This document shows, piece after piece, positions 51,857-64,000 of a DNA stretch of 64,000 nucleotides (positions are counted from its first letter, which is position 1; each line of letters opens with the position of its first letter). The position numbers were made by a program, and so were the translations under genes. The notes under the pieces were generated by a model. The model was given only the letters and a program-made list of their open reading frames with translations, searched no databases and was not told the DNA's origin. The stretch is from Anisakis pegreffii (Eukaryota > Nematoda > Chromadorea > Rhabditida > Anisakidae). The stretch spans positions 62,001 through 126,000 of the forward strand of contig JAPYMA010001431.1 in assembly GCA_035041965.1 (NCBI GenBank), given 5' to 3'.

Positions 51857-53375
51857 GCGATACACATAATAAATATGAAAGGCGACTACCAAATGATAAA
51901 TTGAAGTGTTGTTTTGGCTCCTCATAAAGAATCTCGAAGTGATCCGCAGCGATAACAATCAATAATTTCAATACTGTCCAATTCCTCGCACCAATTTCAA
52001 CTGCTTTCCACATGTTACGACCTTAAAAACGATTTTATTTTAAATCCTCTCAGATTCGAGAGAAAATTGAAATGGTAATGGAATCACGGACGGGATCTTC
52101 AAAATCCGCTGCTCCCGATCACTAGTTTAGGGCGTTTGAAGGTTGGTTTGCACTCGACTGGGTTCGGTTGCTTATTTATTTGAGTGGTGACGGATTAGAC
52201 GGTAGAAACTGACTGCTTTTGTTCGAAATAAGCATTTGATTTTGTGAGAAGTTTAACTTGACTTCAGACAGTTGATCATCGTGTAAACATACAACAACCC
52301 TGCAATGGCCAACGCGATAATAATCAACTGAGCATTAAATAAGATTTATCAAATCAAATATTTATCAAATATCTACAAAATAGTATTTTATCAGATCCAG
52401 TACCAAACGGTATCTATCGAACTGCGTTCTTATTTGAATGCGGCGCCGCAAGATAACAGATCAGGATGGAATAAAAGCGATAAAATCAATACAAGTGATC
52501 GACAGTAACTAGGAAACTGGATGAAGAACGGAGAGAGAGGGAGGGGGTATAAAAGGAGAGGGGGTAGGGGTATAAAAAAGGAGAGGGGGATAGGGGATAT
52601 GAAAAAGGAGAGGGTGGGATAGAGGATATCAAGAAAGGCCATATCGCTCCTAGACTTCAACACGCCAGCTGGCTGTCACTTACGTTTCCCGACACTCTTC
52701 GAGATCCTCGAGAGTCTCTGAAAAATCCAGCACCATTAGGTATGTGGTCGATGCAGCAGCGAACGGCAAAGTTGAGTCGAAAATAACTATCTGCAATGAG
52801 CACACCAGATGGACTGACGGACTGACTGAAAAGAGACTGAAAAATTTCATAGGCGTAAAATCTCTTCCGATGATCGTTTCAGATCAATTGGTATTTTTGA
52901 CTGATCAACTCTAAAAAACAACGATTACACTCTCATCTTCCTCCTCTGATACGTCTTGCAGTTGTTGTTGTCGTTGTTGTGGCTGACGGCTTTCCGTGGT
53001 GATCGCCGCAGTTCGATAGAACGGTAAATAAGCACAATAGTTTAAGAATAATATTACTGTTATAGGCCTGCAATAGCTTACGTAACCACCACATAATACA
53101 GTCAATAAGCAGACTCGATAATTAATTAGCACTTAATTAGTAGGATAATGAGGTAGTGAAGCACTAAAATCGTGAGGTGTAGTACTGGATGGAGCAGCAA
53201 TATCCCTAATGATGCACAGGTGGAATGACCGCTGGCCAAAGCCAGTGTAGAACTGTAAAAGATAAGGCCCTGCGAGATCATTCTCCATAGATATTGTTCC
53301 GTCCGTCTACTTTACTGCAAATCAGTTTCCGTACCTCCAAATCCATATCCAGAATGGCACAACCATTCCGGTTGG
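49071..53375 (-). CDS. Unrecognised membrane-protein gene, 3' exons
   Basis: Reconstructed from splice signals and frame: 53335-53375, 52929-53067, 52684-52717, 51890-52021, 51342-51416, 50687-50746, 49767-49861, 49071-49256. The phases chain without conflict (0-2, 2-0, 0-1, 1-1, 1-1, 1-1, 1-0, 0-stop), which would be unlikely for chance open stretches. The protein would have a hydrophobic segment, a Gln/Glu-rich acidic linker, a basic patch, a charged domain, a further hydrophobic segment and a basic C-tail. I do not recognise the family. It lies downstream of AChE on the same strand, about 3 kb away; no functional link is implied. Upstream exons are not identified. The last five exons are more secure than the first three. 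Confidence 0.5.
49330..49440. repeat. CCGGGATCAGATATATAT tandem array
   Basis: Five or more 18- to 27-base units. An open frame across it is repeat-encoded. Confidence 0.9.
49575..49741 (+). mobile_element. Foldback-like element FB copy 4 (shortest)
   Basis: Complete, 167 bases, with GTGACCGGTCAATCTGCC at the left and its inverse ending GACCGGGTAC at the right. CTC occurs just outside both ends and may be a 3-base target duplication. Confidence 0.75.
49767..49861 (-). CDS. Candidate penultimate exon of unrecognised membrane protein
   Basis: 95 bases between acceptor ATTCATTAG and donor GTC/GTAGAT, encoding NHFLAQP, a possible glycosylation site NHTS, two Thr/Cys residues and LDQSLWLV, which runs straight into the hydrophobic start of the last exon. 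Its phase joins both neighbours. A foldback-like repeat ends 25 bases downstream of it. Confidence 0.4.
50687..50746 (-). CDS. Exon of unrecognised membrane protein
   Basis: 60 bases, acceptor AAGTTTCAG and donor GAAG/GTATTT, encoding DNPKSLLKKAFDATDGLFE. Both ends are phase 1, matching the exon before it, which ends in LLED. Confidence 0.55.
50814..51259 (+). mobile_element. Foldback-like element FB copy 5 (longest array)
   Basis: The right arm has expanded to about 18 tandem units, including a homogenised run of GTTAGGTAAATTGCCC. The difference in arm length from other copies shows that unit number changes after insertion. It lies in an intron of the unrecognised membrane-protein gene. Confidence 0.75.
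51342..51416 (-). CDS. Exon of unrecognised membrane protein
   Basis: 75 bases, acceptor TTTATCGTAG and donor GACG/GTCAGT, encoding LERQLRITVHTTEKC and then KETIFLLED. The same donor form (GTCAGT) occurs twice in the AChE gene nearby. Confidence 0.55.
51776..51856. repeat. (ATA)n microsatellite
   Basis: About 25 units, immediately downstream of an exon donor of the unrecognised membrane-protein gene. Confidence 0.95.
51890..52021 (-). CDS. Exon of unrecognised membrane protein
   Basis: 132 bases, acceptor GTTTTTAAG and donor TTTG/GTAGTC. Encodes RNMWKAVEIGARNWTV, a short hydrophobic run (LKLLIVIAA) and an acidic/aromatic end. Reading past the donor runs into the (ATA)n microsatellite, giving a spurious poly-Leu or poly-Tyr tail. 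Confidence 0.5.
52684..52717 (-). CDS. 34-base micro-exon of unrecognised membrane protein
   Basis: Strong acceptor (GATTTTTCAG) and donor (AAC/GTAAGTGA) 34 bases apart. Read in phase 0 it gives RLSRISKSVGK and converts phase 0 of the exon before to phase 1 of the exon after, exactly as needed. Confidence 0.35.
52929..53067 (-). CDS. Candidate exon: hydrophobic segment plus Gln/Glu linker
   Basis: 139 bases, acceptor TATTGCAG, donor AGT/GTAATC. Encodes PITVILFLNYCAYLPFY, then a Gln-rich stretch (PQQRQQQLQ) and an acidic end (SEEEDES). Looks like a membrane segment followed by a cytoplasmic loop. Confidence 0.4.
53335..53375 (-). CDS. Weak candidate exon
   Basis: 41 bases between TTTTTAG and GAG/GTACGG. 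In the phase that fits the next exon it encodes PTGMVVPFWIWIW, which would extend the hydrophobic segment. All three frames are open here, so the call is weak. Confidence 0.22.
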
Positions 53376-53516
53376 CTAAAAACTGATAAAGTGCCGATTT
53401 CGGGAAATTATTTTAAGACTCACTCCTGCAAAACAGTTGTAAATTTTCGTCGTTGAGCCAAAAAATTTCGCATACAATCCTCTCAATCTGCATAATATGA
53501 TAAAATCGAACGTCAA

Positions 53517-53818
53517 TTACCTGGATTACCTGCATTGGCCAGGCAGGCTATCAAACGTTTATAACGTTGCTGGCCACAATGCTCGCAATGTTTCCGTGCG
53601 GCGCATTGTTTTAGCCTCAATTTACGCCTAAACCCCGCTGGCTAGGCGAGCAGGCCAACCGAACACAACCGAGTAATTAATTAGTTGCCGTGAACGCTTT
53701 GCATAATTAATCGTCGTAGCCAAATACCAATCCAATAAATAATCATAACTCTAATAAAATAAATATTCCGCCGATCGCTCACAACGATTGACGAAACAAC
53801 CACTCGATGTCCCAGTAA
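53517..53818 (+). mobile_element. R1 interspersed element, copy E
   Basis: Full-length, very close to copy B, including the TCGTCGTAGCC variant shared with it. Confidence 0.8.
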
Positions 53819-56347
53819 TAATTAGTCCGAATCCTATTGCACCAAGCGTTACCATAGGTTGTTGTTGTGTTATTTTACGCCATTCCAAGACATAAGTATG
53901 CTTGACTTTGGTCACATAACTTTTGCGATAGCCTTTAGAATCTATTCGACAATATCAATCGTCAATGCACTCCCCACTTCGGTCCTTCCAGTCCATTTCT
54001 GCTGTCTTATTCGAAAGATTTAGGATATTTTTGGCGGTTGTATCCTCGCTCTCAACAAGATATTCCATCTTGATCAACCTGCTAAGATAATCCGTTCGTC
54101 TCAAATCACCTCAGTGATCTTATCTAATCCACACAATCGCCTTCATACCAATACGATATGACCGTATCAAGAGTATGAAGAGAATTGTGTGAACACAGTA
54201 ATACATTGAACAAATTTATTCACTCAAGAAGATAACATGTAAATGATATAAATGCTGCATCAGTTAGCACAATCAATCTCAAGATTAAGATATATAATAT
54301 CTCCAAAATCGCCGCCGTATTTCGGATTCAGATCCCCCCTCCCCTCAAAAAAAAACTTCAGTTTTGCCTTTACAATTTAAAAAACCCAAAAAATTGCGAT
54401 GAATACTTTATATTATATTAATTTCTTGACGAATCAAAAATTTTCAAAAAATTTGCAGGAGAATTTTGAGTTAAGCACTCAAACAAACTCAAAAATTCCC
54501 GTGTCACTCGAAAAGCTGACACTACTAGAAGCAAACGCTAAGTTTGCGTTGTCGAATGTTAGATCAAGTGAGAATATTGTGACAGTTGGACACTATCAAT
54601 ACACTGAATGCATAACGCGAAATCAAAAACGAAAAAATACAACTGTGATCACGTTAAACCCATTCACATTATCAAAATCATTAGACTGGATGAGATACAC
54701 TATTTTGGCTCTTATCTACCGTGCAAAATCAGATTAAGACAATTTAACCCATGGCCTGGGTAAGTCTTTCCTGCTTTTCTAGCTGTTCCTTCTCAACGAG
54801 ATCCTTCCTAGATGGACTTTGGTTTCCCTTGAACTCAGGTTGACGCTTACCTCTGAGTTAAAACATTCTTCGTGGACGTCTCAGATTAAGGCCCGGGCTG
54901 CTGAGGTTTCAGGGAAAACATTTTGGGATGGATGATTTTTCTCAAAATGAGAACCAAAAAAAGAGCGAAAATAGCGCTGTAAATGTAATACACACATAGG
55001 TAAGCAATCATAACAATAAGAGTATTATCTACGCGATTGGACATATTCAACATACTGTGAGTAGGTGGATTAATCGGCACCCGGTCAATCTGCCTAAAGA
55101 CACATTGCCTGACGGACAGTTTGCCTAACTTACGGTTTTTAATGAATATTTCGCCTAATAGGCAAACTGTCCGTTAGGCAAATTGTCCGTTAGGCAATAT
55201 GTCTTTAGGCAAACTGTCCTGACGCAAAATGTCTTCAGGCAGATTGACCGGACACGGCATTAATCAAACGATTCTGTGAAATTATGTCAGTTGTTCAGTC
55301 CAAAAATGGATACGGATTGAACTCGTCTGTTAACATTCAGCGGCAATGCGGATAAACGAGAACGAATCTCATAGTCATAAATGAAAATGTTTTCAACTTC
55401 GAAAAATTAAATTCTGATCATTCAATCGCACATTATTTTATCGCTGATCGTTACACTCAAAAAACACTCCCTTCACATGCTCATCGTCAATTCGTAACTG
55501 CAATCAAATCAGATCAACTCTTGCGTAGCGCTATTCTATCAGATCAAAACTCCGTGAGATTCACGGCACTGTATAATTCGCCGGCAACTATATTACTCGG
55601 TATAATTCGAATTTTGTATCGATAAATCAACCTCAATTTTCAGTTCATTTTCACTTTCAATGCAGATGGATGGCGCAAAACTTTTCGAGTCATCGAATGC
55701 CATCGAATGTGAAAGCTCAAAACTGTTGATCTGTCAAATATATCATTAGCATCGGACACGGCAGAAGATCACCGTTAATGACACGAACTCTTAAATCATT
55801 ATTTGAAAGGTAGAGCTGAAAGGGCAATATGGCATCTGCTAATCGTAAACGTTTCAGCAATTACCCGAACAGACACCATAGCGCATTGACGGTCGTTCAG
55901 TTAGATCGAGTGACCAGTTCAGATTGCAGTAAATCCCCAAAAAGTTGGAAAGTACGCCGAATTGGCCGAATCCTGATCATTTTATCAGCCCACTTACTAA
56001 CATAAATAAGCTTCTCTTGTCTCCTTCTCAGAGGTGATTTTGGCTTGACATCGTGCTTGTTTCCTGCCGCATCTTCGCTTCAATCGTTCGCCACATTACC
56101 ACACAAACATATTCAGTACTAAACATGAACTAAACGAATGAATAATAAAGTAATTATACGATAAAATCGAATCAAATTCACGCAAACGAACAAAATGAAT
56201 CAATAAATCAATATCGATCAATAAGAGGTCTCATAAATCGTCATAAATCCAAAAAGACAAAACAAAACAAAAACATAATGAAATAATCCGTGCCATTAAA
56301 CGGCATCGATGCATCATCCGTCCAATCAATAGTAATAAAGATCATGA
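53819..56347. other. Spacer between AChE and the membrane-protein gene
   Basis: Holds FB copy 6. On the - strand, about 53968-54098 reads as a plausible coding stretch (MEYLVESEDTTAKN onward, with site NLSNKT) but ends in a stop and has no donor in the phase required, so it is not placed. Confidence 0.4.
55077..55255 (+). mobile_element. Foldback-like element FB copy 6
   Basis: Short complete copy: left end CACCCGGTCAATCTGCC, centre with TTACGGTTTTTAATG, right end AGATTGACCGGAC. Confidence 0.7.
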
Positions 56348-62418
<6,071 letters not shown>

Positions 62419-62485
62419 CTGATCAAATATTGATCACTATCAGACGATCGATATTTGATTGATCAAATAAATCTCATCTCATGGG

Positions 62486-62525
62486 CACTTGATCAATATT
62501 TGATTGATCAAATATTGATCAAGTG
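62486..62525. repeat. Perfect hairpin, 18-bp arms, 4-base loop
   Basis: Lies 68 bases upstream (transcript sense) of the AChE exon 1 acceptor. A related TGATCAAATATTGATCA run lies at 62420-62436. Confidence 0.9.
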
Positions 62526-63326
62526 TCCAAAAGTGCGATGTTACAAACTGCCTTGTCCAGTTCGAGTTGGAATCCAGACTCAGCCTCACGTGGGCACTTA
62601 GGCTGAGATATTCACGCTTCAGCTTAATGCCTTAGTCCGTCAGTTTTGGACACTAAGTGTGCTTTCAGACTAATTTAAACTTAATTTTCAGCCATTTTCC
62701 ACTCGATGATATTTAGATCAAGATGTGACCTACTCCACGTTGTTCTTTCGACTGTAATGTTAACTTAAGTTGTGGCGAAAGTCGCGAAACACCGAGTTTT
62801 ATGCTTCTTCAAAGGCAGATCCAAATTGGCTAGATGCAATTGGCTATTTAACAAGTCATCGAATGTCTAGTGGTCAAACACAGTGGTACCAGAAAGGTAC
62901 CAGAAAGCACCACCACCACCAGCAGCATCAGCTCAAAGCACTAACCGGTATGAAGTCGATGATGAGAACAAGAAATAAAATCGAGTATCGCCAACAATAA
63001 CACTGCATCATCGTCATCGTAACTCACATACAAATCGCACCTACACATAAACTTCAATTCAGAACCACTTCATCCAATCACCAGTATCATTTTTAGTCGG
63101 CTTCACACACCTCTAAATTGTTCGTATTCACTCGAGATAATTCGCTGAAAAGCAATAATAATGATAATGATACCAATCAATCAATAACCAATCGTAACAA
63201 TCAATCGCATCTGATCATCAAATTTCCGGATCATTTAAGATGATCCGAAATTCGCTCACAACAGAAACATCACGAAATGCAAATCGATAATCAATAAACA
63301 ATAGATCAAACCAATCAGAATCAAAT

Positions 63327-63605
63327 GTGATCGGACAATTTGTCTGAAAACGTTTACGCCTAATTGTAAGGACAGCAGTTTGCCTATTAGGCAAAATATT
63401 TAGTCAGCAAATGCAACTTATAACGAGTTTATGCCTGACTCTCTGTGATTACCAATATCACTGTATCAGCAATATCCTCCTTCGTTGGCATTTACTCACT
63501 TCAGTTAAATTAATTGCTTATCACTAATTAGGCAAATATCCACTGAAAAACCGTTCGTAGGCAAACTGTCCTTAGGCAAAACGTCTTCAGATCAATTATC
63601 CAGAT
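63327..63605 (+). mobile_element. Diverged foldback-like element FB copy 8
   Basis: Starts GTGATCGGACAATTTGTC and has recognisable TTAGGCAAA units on both sides, but is interrupted by a fragment of repeat R4 at about 63418-63525. Confidence 0.5.
63418..63525 (+). repeat. R4 dispersed repeat, diverged fragment
   Basis: Resembles the left half of R4 (ATTACCAATATCACTG, CCTTCGTTGGCATT). Sits inside FB copy 8. Confidence 0.5.
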
Positions 63606-64000
63606 ATCTAATCACCAATAAATATTGCAGCAATACATTTCGATTAAATACAATCGTAATCTCTCCTGTGCTCAACGATAACCACTGCACATATCTATTT
63701 ATAAAGTTATATGCAAATCACTTCAGTCTCCACTGAATAATCGGCAATAACCGATGATACAATATGAATAACCCAAATCCGAAGATGTGATAAACGAATC
63801 GAGTCGATAGATTTGGTGGTCTTCGAGAAGGGAACTAACTGGATGAGGTTTACGATGAAGTTGTAATGTGAATACGGCAACTCGATGGATGGATGGATGG
63901 ATGGATAGTAGTTAGCTTCAGAAACTGAAAACAAACAAGCGGCCAATGATGTCGAGCGATCACACGGCCACGACTGATTGGCAACGAACAGCGTTAAGTG

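Larger units (their letters stand above)
62526..64000. other. Upstream of AChE; signal-peptide exon not found
   Basis: The missing 5' exon should lie here or beyond the window edge on the - strand. Holds FB copy 8 and a (GGAT)n run at 63885-63905. Confidence 0.5.

Noticed and set aside
51708..52013. Poly-Leu/poly-Tyr protein on the - strand
   Set aside because: The homopolymer part is the (ATA)n microsatellite; only the first part is kept, as an exon.
52430..52663. Phe/Pro-rich open frame on the - strand
   Set aside because: Translation of a GA-rich simple repeat (GGAGAGGGGGTA units).
53968..54098. Further upstream exon of the unrecognised membrane-protein gene
   Set aside because: Coding-like with a good acceptor, but no donor in the phase that the next exon needs.
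54399..54737. 112-codon open frame on the + strand
   Set aside because: AT-rich, composition like its surroundings, no motif.
54886..55080. 64-codon - strand frame with a transmembrane-like segment
   Set aside because: Hydrophobic stretch is real, but there is no donor before its stop, no homology, and AT-rich sequence often encodes hydrophobic runs.

Overview
This is a eukaryotic (metazoan) window: AT-rich, intron-rich, and full of microsatellites and short interspersed repeats. There are no rRNA genes, tRNA genes or bacterial-type operons that I could support. The best taxonomic signal is a nearly complete acetylcholinesterase (AChE) gene whose residues look invertebrate and, for one Trp in the gorge, nematode-like. 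An invertebrate-style insulin-like peptide with an extra B-chain cysteine fits this. I infer a nematode (moderate confidence); the species is not recognisable.

Layout. 1 to about 24 kb: no gene I can defend; it holds tandem and dispersed repeats, (ATT)n arrays and two perfect long hairpins (7.2 and 16.1 kb). 24.0-27.1 kb, + strand: the last four exons of a gene with an RNF220-like zinc-finger/basic region, ending in a normal stop and poly(A) signal but without a RING finger. 28-37 kb: repeats only. 37.2-38.7 kb, + strand: a TATA box and the first coding exon of an insulin-like precursor with an unusually long (about 300 aa) segment between signal peptide and B chain. The A-chain exon was not found. 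38.8-48.5 kb: intronic/intergenic repeats. 49.1-53.4 kb, - strand: an unrecognised membrane-protein gene rebuilt from seven or eight small exons with matching splice phases. 56.3-62.4 kb, - strand: ten exons of an AChE with all catalytic residues and a C-terminal hydrophobic tail of the GPI-anchor type. Its signal-peptide exon was not found.

Repeats dominate the rest. Family FB (eight copies) has inverted arms made of about 16-bp tandem units containing TTAGGC, like foldback elements. Family R1 (seven copies, about 300 bp) begins TTACCTGGA and ends near AAGTAA. Families R2, R3 and R4 have two or three copies each. Several are nested in each other, and four of the nine AChE introns carry one.

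The three best genes act separately: AChE ends cholinergic signalling at the cell surface, the insulin-like peptide is a secreted hormone, and the RNF220-like protein is probably nuclear. I see no evidence that they form one system. All splice sites were read by eye from GT/AG signals, frame and homology; none is backed by transcripts.
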